Shown one piece after another: positions 48,706 through 58,800 of a stretch of 64,000 nucleotides of DNA (position 1 is its first letter; the number at the start of each line of letters is the position of its first letter). The notes under the pieces were generated by a model, which was not told the origin of the DNA, did not search any database, and saw only the letters and a program-made list of their open reading frames with translations. This DNA is from Elymus sibiricus (lineage: Eukaryota > Streptophyta > Magnoliopsida > Poales > Poaceae): positions 83,539,895 to 83,603,894 of the forward strand of contig CM077676.1 in NCBI GenBank assembly GCA_039707655.1, read 5' to 3'. The position numbers were made by a program, and so were the translations under genes.

Positions 48706-49052
48706 CTCCCTCCGTCCGTGTTTATTGGGCCCTCCGACCAAAACACACGTACCAAGGTAATCTATTAACTACTGTGTGCTTAGCTTAGGCAGTAAATAAA
48801 ATGAATTAATCGCTGACCTGTAACTGCTCTATAAGGGCGCTCGCTGCAAGCTGGCCAGCGCAAAAGTCTGTGATGCATGGCCCTTGGTCAAGGAAAGAAC
48901 CGCATGCATTGGCTAGTAATGCGGCCGGAATTAAAACAGTATTAATTAGCGGGCACAGCAAACGCTTTTTTAGCGGCTATATCTAGGAGAGGACTTAGAA
49001 TAAGGGACGCCCCTGGACTGCTCATGGGCTCAATAAACCCGGACGGAGGGAG
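48706..49052. mobile_element. Stowaway-type element, 347 bp
   Basis: CTCCCTCCGTCCGTGTTTAT (with TGGGCCC following) and the inverted GGGCTCAATAAACCCGGACG with GAGGGAG, flanked by TA at 48704-48705 and 49053-49054. Longer than usual Stowaway MITEs; the interior is non-coding. Confidence 0.8.
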
Positions 49053-49699
49053 TACGTCTGAACCACCTCTGGTGTGGTCACTACGACCTAATATAATTAG
49101 GACGCGTCTAGGGAGCGGCCGGCTGCTCCCTAGCATTCCCGAGCGGCTGCCAGAAAAGGAAAGATTCGGTCCCCCTATACTAGAAAAGGAAAGCCTCCAC
49201 CGGTAGCAACAGTCGCGCGCCAACCCAACAAACCACGCGCTGGACGCGGTCCCCAGGCCATCACGTGCTGGATGCGGTCCCCAGGCCATCACGTGCCCTC
49301 CCCTCCCCTCCCAAAGCTCTCACGCCCTCCTGGCCACCAACTTCTTCTGCCCATGCCCCTACCTGCCCCCACCTTCTTCCCCACTAAACAAGGGGTTCCC
49401 AGGTCTGGATCTCCATCGCCAGAGCTGCCATGGCAGATGAATCAAGGTGAAATAACAACGGAACTGGAACAATTTGCTGCGAAAAAAGAAGAAAGAGGGA
49501 GGACAGATCAGAAAGTACCAGGCAGCACAAACAAGGGTGAAAAAAGAGGTGAACCTTTTCTCCTCCTGTTAAGATCCTCCCTCCTTGACTTTCCCTTTCC
49601 CCCCTCACCAAATTTCTCTTTGCAGAAATAGCTTCTCCATAGTTGAAGAGAGCATAAGCAGAGATAAAAAACGGGGAGAACTGGTACGTATGCAATTTT
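49053..49699. other. intergenic, with a duplicated G-box segment
   Basis: A direct repeat (about 29 bp: GCGGTCCCCAGGCCATCACG) at 49238-49296 carries CACGTG at 49262 and 49290. Short open frames downstream (49272-49631) look non-coding, although GTGAA donors and ATGGCAGATGAATC suggest a leader exon. Confidence 0.4.
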
Positions 49700-50520
49700 A
49701 ACTGATTTTCGTGCAACTACATCATGGGACAAGCCAACTTTTGCAGCAATGTGTGCAACAAAATGCAGAAAATGTGGAAATATATAGGAGAGAGCACATA
49801 GAGAGTCTTATTTCACACATAATGCAGAAGAACCAATGTCTATGTAGCAAAAAAAGAAAAGAAAAGAAAAGTATATTGTAGGTACTATGAAAACATAACT
49901 ACCAACTGGACAAGAATCCGGTTTGCATGTGTTTTTTTCCTTTGATCTTTCCACATAGTAGTATGTGACTTTGTAGCTTATAATTGTGTGCACAAATCTA
50001 TAGCAGCTCATCCACCCCCATAACCTGTAAAACCTGCACATGATGCAAAAAAGAAGCCTGAGAAAAAATGAACCAACTCTGGCTTGTATTTGTGCAACTT
50101 AACCAATACAAGTGTGCAATTGACAACACTCCCATACCCATCTACTTGTGTGGTTTGAATTGCAGTAGTTGGCATCTTCAACTCATATAAAAGTAGAAGA
50201 TGCCAACTCATATAATTTCAGATTCATTTTGGTTTTAACTAAAATTCTGTATGCAGAATTTCAAAAAAACTTTATGCTGGCTGTTGTGCAACTACATCAT
50301 CTATTTTGTGCAACTGCAAGTACTCCTGCATGCAATTCATGTTGCATGTTTGTGCAACTATGTAATGAATTTTGAACTGATGAACATGATGAGTTTAGCC
50401 TGTCTGAACACAAGAAATGAAAAAATAGTGAATTTTAAAAGATTATAATCTTCCAACTAAGTAGTGCAACTACATTCAAGTGCATCTGCAAACCTAGAAA
50501 AATCAGATGCATGTGAACAC

Positions 50521-50882
50521 ATGAGGATGCCAACTATTGAATGGTTCTTGTGCAACTAAAGAAGTTGAAGATGCCAACTCATGTGGCATTGTTGTGCAAT
50601 TATTAAAAAAAGTTGGGGCTGCCAACTCCTGATTGGTTCTTGTGCAACTAAAATAGTTGTGGATGCCAACTCATGTGATATTGCTGTGGGACTATTTAAA
50701 AAGTTGACACTGCCAACTCCCAAATGGTTCTGGTGCAACTATGAAAGTCGAGGATGCCAACTCGTATGATACTGTTGTGCAACTATTTGAAAAGTTGAGG
50801 ATACCAACTCCTAATTGATTCTTGTGCAACTATAAAAGTTCAGGATGCCAACACCTAGCTGGTTCTTGTGCAACTGTGTAAA
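50521..50882. repeat. ~91-bp tandem array of alternating short hairpins
   Basis: GGATGCCAACTC-type starts recur at 50571, 50663, 50754 and 50844 (steps of 92, 91, 90). Each unit holds two half-units: TGTGCAACTA-n-AGTTG and GTTG-n7-CCAACTC. These fold as CAACT(4-6)AGTTG and GTTG(7)CAAC stem-loops, e.g. CAACTAAAATAGTTG and GTTGTGGATGCCAAC. Confidence 0.8.
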
Positions 50883-51019
50883 AAAATATCCCATGTTTCT
50901 TTGTGTAGAAAAAAAAAGAAAAAAGCCTAAATGCCATTTCATGTTACCTCAACAGCTGTTGCAGACGATGTGCCAGCTCCAGCTACAACTCCAACCTGCG
51001 CGGTCGCCTTCCGTTTCCG

Positions 51020-51391
51020 TCATTTAACAAAGCGGAATTGGTCACCAACCTAAAGGATGCATGGAAAAAGTTACTTGTGTGTGTGTGTGTGTGCAAAAAA
51101 GGGAAATGCATCCACACCGCTTGCTCGATACTTACCTCATCATCCTCTGCCACCCCGTCGATATCAGCACGACGCGTCTGCCGCTCGGCGGGCCGTTTCG
51201 TGTTCCGCCGAGAAGAATGGTTTGCAGACCCCTGCATAGAACAAACAAAACACAGAACATATGGTCAGGAAAACCCCCCAAAAATAGTTATTATAATTGC
51301 AAAACAGAACTGCTACAAGGATAAATGAAAAACGATGAAAAAGCAAGCATACCTCTCCTTCACTAGGAGTCGCATCTCCTTCTACAACCAT
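51020..51391 (-). CDS. possible three-exon small ORF, 54 residues
   Basis: Minus-strand exons 51391-51353 (MVVEGDATPSEGE), 51231-51136 (GSANHSSRRN...DGVAEDDE) and 51049-51020 (VGDQFRFVK, TGA) join at phase-0 GT-AG junctions. The product would be small, basic in the middle and acidic at the end. No family recognised; it may be a leader-side fragment of a transposon gene. Support is only splice signals and frame. Confidence 0.3.
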
Positions 51392-52000
51392 TTTTGGTCT
51401 GTGAAAAAAAAGTAAACGCACAAATTAGTCGAAGCAACCAAATGTATAAAAGAAAAAAATGTTGATATCAAAAAAATGCCATGAGGTAAACAACTAATGT
51501 TGATTTTTCAAAGCACACCTACAAAACAAAACAAAATGTGTGCAACTTGATGCACTGTATGGCCAACGGGGCACACATGATGTGCAACCAAAAAATCAGC
51601 ATACACACTACCTGATCATGATTTAGGCACTGGAGCCATAACTAAACTAGCCTTCAACCATGCAACTACATAGCCCTTCCCTGTACAAGTGCATAAGTGT
51701 GACTAAGCCAACTAGGATATGTATTGCTTTGATCTGCAAACTCTTGTATGAATGCATACCCTTGACAACAAAGCACACATGAGTGTGCAACCAAAAAAAC
51801 ACATACTGCTTGAACATGGTGTACATAGTGTATCCATCTGAATACCATCGACTGTGCAACTGGTTAGCCCTCACTGTGCAACTTCATAAGTTGGCTAGCC
51901 AACTGAGATATGCATATGTGTGGTCCAACTACATTTGCGTTTCTGTGCAACTATGACAACAAACTAGCCAACTGGTTACTTATATGCATGCAACTTATGA

Positions 52001-53703
52001 GAAAATAGAGAAACCACACGGATGCATTTTGAGAGGGTTGAGCAAAAACATCGGAACTATCCTCTCGGTACTCTTATGTAGTTCCTTCCTTCTATTCCAA
52101 CTCAAATCGCCGCCAAAAAATCAAAAAATCACCACGCCGGATCAGACGGTTTGGCCGGGGGGCAACACACCGGAATACCTCGCCGAATCTGCATGATACG
52201 GAGGTGAATCGCCATGAAACCCGTATCCCCCAGAACACGCAGCCTCGACCCCCCTGACAAAACAGGAACTCCCAAAATCAACCGGAGGTGACCAGGTAGT
52301 CGCGGGGGACGCCTTCCGCGAAAGCCACCTCGTACTTGCCGGACATCCACCGGAAACCCTAGAACATAGTTGCCAGGAATTCGGGTCGATCGGGTCAAGG
52401 AACGGGGTCGCGGGTCGAGGGTCGTCACCCCTCCGGAACAAGGTACGACGAGGAGTATACTTCTTCGGAACACGGACCGTGATCCAAAGAATATTGGGTC
52501 GATGACCCCGGTACGATACATTGGCTCGTGGTACGCTATACAAAGATCCTGACGATCCCTCCAAAAATATTACGATCTGTGTTGATATATTTCCCAAAAT
52601 TCCAGTCAAAACTTTCAGATTTAACAGTTTTTACATTAAATTGTCATTTATGTCAGCAACTAATAAAATGATTAAAAGAAATGGGGTCACATGTGCGCTG
52701 ATGACTGCCCCGTGATTTTCTCATCTGCCGCTTTCTCATCTGATGACTGCCCCGTGATTTTCACCGTCGATCATCTGCAAAACTCCAGCGGACAAGCCCC
52801 CCAAGGATCCATCCTCAAGGTCCAATCCTCCAAGGTTCTCCTCCCTCCAGCGTCGGATTTTCAAGAAGCTCGCATATGTGAGCTGACAGCTCGACGGCCG
52901 GCAGCCAGTAGGCAAGTGGCGTATGGGGGAAGGGCAGACTCCCGGTGGTCCGGCGGCGGAGCGCGGTTGCGTAGTGCCCTGGTAAGCCTCCATCCTCATG
53001 AACTAGCTAGGCGTCTCGCATACCGATTTGGGTCAGCACCATCGATCAGGGTCGCGAACTCGTGATCCCTCCATCCACCCTGCTCGACCCGACCTCGTCC
53101 CCGATCCTCGATCCGGATCGATCGACCCCGGGTTAGGGATCGCACCCTCGATCCGCGAACCAGTCTACTATGCCCTAGAACCCCTCTCCGGCAAGCCAAT
53201 AATGGCGGACCCCGACCACGGCAGGGGAAAAATGGGGAAGCAGGAGATGCAAGGCAAAAATGGAGGGCGACCGTACCTGCGCCGGCGATGAGAAGCGGAT
53301 CCCCGCCGTGCTCCCGCCCTTCGCCTTCGGCTGCAGTCGCGGCAGCCGTTGCCTCTCTCTGCCGGATTTGGGGGAGAAATGGAACGAACAGAGCGAGAAG
53401 AGAGGAAAATGGATGAGGGAAGGAGACAGAGGCGTGGCTCACCCTTCGTGCTGTCTACTTTCTCCACGATAAGTGGGGCCCGCGCCACGGGTGCGTCCTG
53501 CGCGACGCGAACCGGCTGGACCAGGAGAGCGGCGCTTGCGGGAGGGCCCAGCCACATGCGCGTTCGGTCGCCTCCCGACCAGGTACCACCTGACGACGAT
53601 GACCGCACGATCTGGGCTGATCGAGCGGCTTGCGTTCGGCCGCTCGTTTCGCCCAGATGGTGCGCGTGCACTCTGAAGTATTTAGGATATAATTAAGCAT
53701 GCG
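52001..53703. other. intergenic, GC-rich; P450 upstream region
   Basis: Several GC-rich stretches with short frames on both strands; none resembles a known protein. A 42-bp direct repeat lies at 52699-52762 (TGATGACTGCCCCGTGATTT twice). GGGTCGATCGGGTC-type sequences recur at 52380-52420 and 53030-53130. Confidence 0.4.
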
Positions 53704-53712
53704 ATATAAATA
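53704..53712 (+). promoter_or_regulatory. TATA box of the P450 pseudogene
   Basis: ATATAAATAG about 100 bp upstream of the ATG at 53808. Confidence 0.5.
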
Positions 53713-53807
53713 GCCGATGAATACATGAGCAGTACGTACTACCCGCTTAGCTAGCTAGGCCCGGCCGGTACGGTGCACTGCTTGCATAATTCTCTACTAC
53801 GTACGCC

Positions 53808-54986
53808 ATGGATTCCCTGCACTACTGGTCTGCAGGACTTGTTTGCTGCTTCGTCTTGTACTACCGACATCTCCAGTCCAAGAAAACAACCTAGGCGGAG
53901 CCGACGGAATGGCCGCTGCTGGGCCATCTTTTAGGCATGCTGGCTAACGTGTCCCACTTCCACGACTGGGCCACCGGCGTCCTCGTCGGCACGCGCTACA
54001 ACTTCACAGCTCGCATGGGGCTCACCGGTATCCGGTTCTTCCTCACCTGCGACCCGTCGAATGTGCGCCACATCGTCACGTCCAACTTCCTCAACTACCC
54101 CAAGGGCGATGAGTTCATCGACATCTTGGGCGGCGGCGTCTTCAACACCGATGGCGAGCCATGGCGGCAGCAGCGCGCCAAGTCCCAGCTCCTCATGGCT
54201 GGCCCTCGTTTCCGCTCCTTCTCGGCACGGTACAGCCGCGACAAGGTGGAGAAGAGCCTCCTACCTTTCCTGGCGCATGCAGCCGACGCCGGCACCCGCT
54301 GTGACCTGCAGGACCTGCTCCTCAGGTTCACGTTCGACGTCACCTGCAACCTCGTCTGCGGGGTCGACCCCGGCTGCCTGCAGATCGGCCTCCCCGATGT
54401 ACCCTGCGCATGTGCCATGGACCATGTGCTGGAGACCATCTTACTCCGGCACCTCATCCCGCCGGTGTGCTGGAGGCTCATGCACCGGTATGAGGTCGGC
54501 CCGGAGAAGAAGCTGGCTGTGGCCCGTAGGACCATCGACCTATTCGTCGCGGACACCATTGCGAAATGCAGGTCCGATCACAGCGAATCCTCCGACATGC
54601 TGTCGTCCTTCATCTGCAATGATGACGACGCCAGTGACGATGTGTTCTTGCGTGACACATAGTGAACCTCCTGTTCGCCGGCCGGGACACCACGGGCACG
54701 GCACTCTCATGGTTCTTCTACCTCCTATGCAAGAGCCCGCATGTCGAGCAGAAGATCCTCGACGAGCTGGCACCGATCGCTGCGGCCAAGAAGAAGAAGC
54801 TGGCTGTGGACGGCAACATGGTGGTGTTCGACGCAAGCGAGCTGGTGTACCTGCACGCGGCATTGTGCGAGTGCCTGAGGCTTTACCCGCCCATGCCCTT
54901 CCAGCACAAGGCGGCGGCAGCCAGCGACTTGCTCCCGAGCGGTCACGAGATGAAGGCTGGCGACAAGATACTCATCTACTCCTACG
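53808..54986 (+). pseudogene. cytochrome P450 pseudogene, CYP96-like, cut by gypsy LTR
   Basis: ATG 53808 gives a membrane anchor (SAGLVCCFVLYY), then TAG at 53892-53894 interrupts before EWPLLGHLLGML. The frame continues with NYPKGDEFIDILGGGVFNTDG and WRQQRAKSQLLM, typical of CYP96 (clan 86), enzymes acting on very-long-chain alkanes or fatty acids at the ER. At 54656-54662 one base is missing (GACACATAGTG), shifting the frame just before the I-helix VNLLFAGRDTTGTALSW. The K-helix ECLR and LYPPMPFQHKAAAASD follow. Homology ends at YSYV where the LTR TGTTGG starts (54987), so the PERF and heme-binding Cys regions are absent. The two point lesions are independent of the insertion. Confidence 0.88.
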
Positions 54987-55765
54987 TGTTGGTGTATTAA
55001 AGTTGGGACTTTTAGTACCCCATACTTGTGCATGGACGGTTGCAGCCATACCAGCGGCAAGGCCTGTCGGAGAACAGCTGAAAATAAATACAAGACTATC
55101 AAGAAGGCACTCAAGCTAATGATCAAAAGACTGAAGACTGAAGGCTGGCTTCCCGGCAAGATCTTGCCGGGAAGGCTCGTGAAGGCCCGGCAAGACCTCG
55201 CACCCGGCAAGATCCCACCGCCCTGCCACCGCTCCAGCGCAGCGACCAGCCTGTCGTTTAGGGCTTGTCCTCCTGGATGCGTGTCATGGCACTAACGGCG
55301 GATGAGGTTAAGCGGCGCTGATGGGACGGGCTCTTTTTCCGTCCCCAAGAAAGTAAGGGACACCTAAGCGGAGCATTTAATGCGCTTTGTCTTAAGTCGT
55401 CAGTGATAAACATGTAAACCCTGTAGCAACTTTACACCTCTTGTACTTACTGTTCGCCATTGTTGGTGACCCCTTGGACGTATAAAAGGAGGCCCAAGGC
55501 GAAGCTACAGGGAGGAGGACCTTCTGGCCCATTCTGCATGCGTAGCTGCTTCTTGAACGTACTGTTCATCGCAAGCGCTCCGTGTACTTGAGCTTAAGAA
55601 CACCCACAATAAACCAAAGCAGGAGTAGGGTTTTACGCTTCTCAGCGGCCCGAACCTGGGTAAAGATCCTCGCGTTGATCGTTGAATCCGCTCTTTTTGT
55701 ACATCTTTTCCCTAGCCGAACCGTAAAAGGGATCCTCTCGGTCCCATAGGTGTCGTACGCCGACA
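54987..55765 (+). repeat. gypsy 5' LTR, 779 bp
   Basis: Begins TGTTGGTGTATTAAAGTTGG and ends GTCGTACGCCGACA. It includes GGCAAGATCTTGCCGGGAAG palindromes, a TATA box at 55481 and GCGGCCCGAACCTGGGTAAA, shared with the LTR at 8373. Confidence 0.85.
55481..55487 (+). promoter_or_regulatory. gypsy LTR TATA box
   Basis: GACGTATAAAAGGAGGCCC; about 285 bp before the LTR end, the expected promoter site. Confidence 0.75.
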
Positions 55766-55768
55766 TCT

Positions 55769-55787
55769 TTGGCGCGCCAGGTAGGGG
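55769..55787 (+). other. gypsy primer binding site
   Basis: TTGGCGCGCCAGGTAGGGGG follows the LTR end by three bases, a sequence seen at this place in many grass gypsy elements. Confidence 0.7.
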
Positions 55788-55848
55788 GAAAGATTGCGCG
55801 AACCCGATCTAGCGGTCAGCGCGCCAGTTCTTGATCACTTTCATCGCC

Positions 55849-58800
55849 ATGGCCCCCAAGAAGAAGGGTGCGACGGCGGTTGATCCATCTGCGTCCGGCC
55901 TGCCCGTACCCACACAGACGGGCGACGGCGTGGTCGCTGGTGAAGGAGGTGGAGGTCTCGAGCCTCCACGACATTCTGGCGATCAGAGCCAGGCGAGTGG
56001 CGTCATTCGCAACGGCGATGCCAGGTCTAAGGACGGAGCCGTGCTACCTACGGGTGGCGTAACGAACTCCAAGGACGGGATGGCGCCTTCCAAGACACCC
56101 ATGTCGGCGCATGCGCCGCGGCCTTCTCAGGTCGTGTGCGACGGGCAGCGCCGCGACGTTGGTGGTTCCAGGCGCCCCCATGGAAAAACCCCTGCGCATC
56201 ACTCCCAAGATGCACGGGGCCAGCATGCACGCCAACACGCCGGTGGAAGCAGGGCGCGATCGCAAGACCGTGATGGAGCTCCTTCTAACATAGTTAGGAG
56301 TCAGAGCACCTCACGTTCCTCGCGCCTTTCGCCACCGCCTACACCGGCAGAAGCGTTGGCGCGAGCTCAGCTGCTCCTAGATTTCCCTCCCGCTGCGGAG
56401 AAGGTAGATGAATGGAGATCTGCTATTCAGAGCCTCATCGGCTTGGCTAACGACGACAGGCCGCAGTAGGCGGGGCCTTCGCGGCGGCAGTCCACTGAGC
56501 CGGTGCATGCTGATGGCGAAAAGACCGGAGGCGGTACGACTACGATGCGCTCCCCTCCGCTACGACAACAGCGGTCGCTAACTCGGCGGACTGACGCCTG
56601 TGATGACGGTTCCACGGCGTCGTCTGATCCGCGGGGTCGCCGCGATCAACGTCAAGTTCTTCGGGAACGGAACAAAGAAGACGCTCGAACTACCATCGAG
56701 CGGCGGCGGGAAGCGCGCCGTCAATCCGACAGGCGCGCGGGACCCACTGTAGACGAGTCTGCGCCGGGGTATTCTGGTAACTTGCCTTACGAGGTGGGTT
56801 GTCCAGCTTGTACTCGTGAGCTGCGGCGAGTCCAGTGGCCCAATTCACGAACGTTCAAGCCGGAGGTGCCGGAGAAATACGACGGCAAGACTCACCCGTC
56901 AGGGTTCCTGAGCGTCTACACCATTGCGGTGCAGGCTGCCGGAGCTCAAGACGACAAGATATTCGCCAACTACTTCCCATTGGTGCTTAAGCCCAACGTC
57001 AGGTCGTGGTTGATGCATTTGCCGGAGAATTCCATTTTCTGCTGGGCAGATTTGTGTCATGAGTTTGTTGGCGCCTTTACTGGAGGCCACCAGGCTCCTG
57101 GCCAAGAAAGCGATTTACATCTCATCCCCCAGAAAGAGGGCGAAACCTTGCGCAAGTACATACACAGATTCAGCCGTATACAGCACAACATCCTAGACGT
57201 TCATCCAGCCGCTGTTATTAGTGCGTTTCATCAGAATGTGCGCAACCGCAAGATGCGGGAAGAGCTGGCGATGAACAAAGTCAGGGATGTCGCCGAGCTC
57301 TATGCTCTGGCTGACAGATGTGCTCGGGCCGAGGAGGGGAGGAGGTTCCCCGGCGAGGATGCTGGCGTGGAAATCGACTCTGAAGGCGAAGATGCCACCA
57401 CCTCGGCGAATAAAGGCCGACGGCGTAACAGGAAGCGCAAGGGCAAGGTCGTGCTTGCCGTCGAGGGATCCGGCAACCCCAGCACCGCCAAGAAGATCAA
57501 GGCTGATGGCTCCGGCAAGGAGGTTGCCGGGTGTGCCGCATGTCAGGGCTTGGCGGCTGCCGACAAGCCGGAGGGCTCCGACAAGCAGTACTGCAAGATC
57601 CATCGCACCAAGGGTCACGACCTCCAAAACTGCCGGCAAGTTGAGCAGCTTGTCGAGAAGCAGAAAGCCGAGTATGAGAGGCGAGACAAGGAGAAGGCCC
57701 GGGATGGTGCTGAGGGGTCTGGCAAGAAACGCGGTGGTCGAGGGGGTCGCCGCGGCAAGGCCAAGCAACAAAAGGAGAGGCCCGCTCGAGGCCGCGACAA
57801 GGAACAGGGGGGTGACGATGATGACGAAGGCGGCGACGAGTCCAGCGAGCATGAGTTCCAGAAAGCTACAGAAGCCATGTGCGTTGACGGAGGCGCCTCG
57901 TTGCATTCCTCTCACCGCCGACTTAAACAGTGGGCGCGCGAGATTAATGCGACGGAGCCGTCGGTCGATGCCCGGAAACCATTGAAATGGTCCAACACGC
58001 CTATCATTTTTGACGCCGAGGACCACCCTGATCGCACAACTACGGTCGGGTGTTTGCCATTGTTGGTTTCCCCAACGATCCGCAACCTCAAGGTGTCAAA
58101 GATGTTAGTTCACGGTGGGGCCGGTTTGAACTTGATCTCGCCTGATGTGATCAAGAAGTTGCAAATTCCTGACGAAGATCTCAAGGAAACGGCCACGTTT
58201 CAAGGGATCAATCCGGGAAGGAGCCAGCCGAAGGGCAAGATCACACTGCTAGTGACATTTGGTAGTGAGCTGAACTACAGAACAGAAAAGATCGTCTTCG
58301 ACGTCGCCAAGATTCCATTGCCATATAATGGGATTCTTGGTCGCCCGGCGCTGGCCAAGTTTATGGCGGCATCACACTACGCCTATAATACATTAAAGAT
58401 GCCCGGGCCGATGAGCGTCATCACTATCAACTCCGACAAGAAGGATGCGCTTATCTGCACCGACCAACTCTACCGGGAGGCAGTCGCAGCACCTACCGCC
58501 AAGGCACTTGCTCCTGCCGCCGAAGTTCCCGGGGAGAAGAGAACCGGCAAGACCTCTAGCACACACTCCGGCAAGCGCACCTCCTCGGAGTGCTGCGCTC
58601 CCGTTGAGGATGTGCCGGAGAGCTCCGCCGGCAAGAGCAAGAAATCCAAGGCAGCTCCACCAGCGACTGAGAAGGTGCCCGCCAAGGAGGATGGTACGGG
58701 AGGAACTTTCACCGTGAGTTCCACCCTTGATGACAAATAGGAAAGCGCGCTCATTGCCTTCCTGCGGGCGAATATTGATGTGTTTGCATGGCAACCATCT

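Larger units (their letters stand above)
49700..52000. repeat. dispersed GTGCAAC/CCAACT motif field
   Basis: About eighteen plus-strand GTGCAAC copies and about fifteen CCAACT copies are scattered over 2.3 kb, far denser than in the flanks. No gene model spans the field. The densest part is the ordered array at 50521-50882. Confidence 0.7.

Noticed and set aside
52001..53700. Helitron or solo LTR in the GC-rich region
   Set aside because: No TC...CTRR ends with hairpin and no TG...CA pair with matching target duplication was found by eye.
54061..55119. 352-residue Ser/Arg-rich ORF over the P450
   Set aside because: Wrong frame of the P450 pseudogene; it runs into the LTR and has no domain.
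57193..58026. 277-residue minus-strand ORF over gag
   Set aside because: Shadow of the gag frame; the Leu/Val-rich composition reflects reversed codons.
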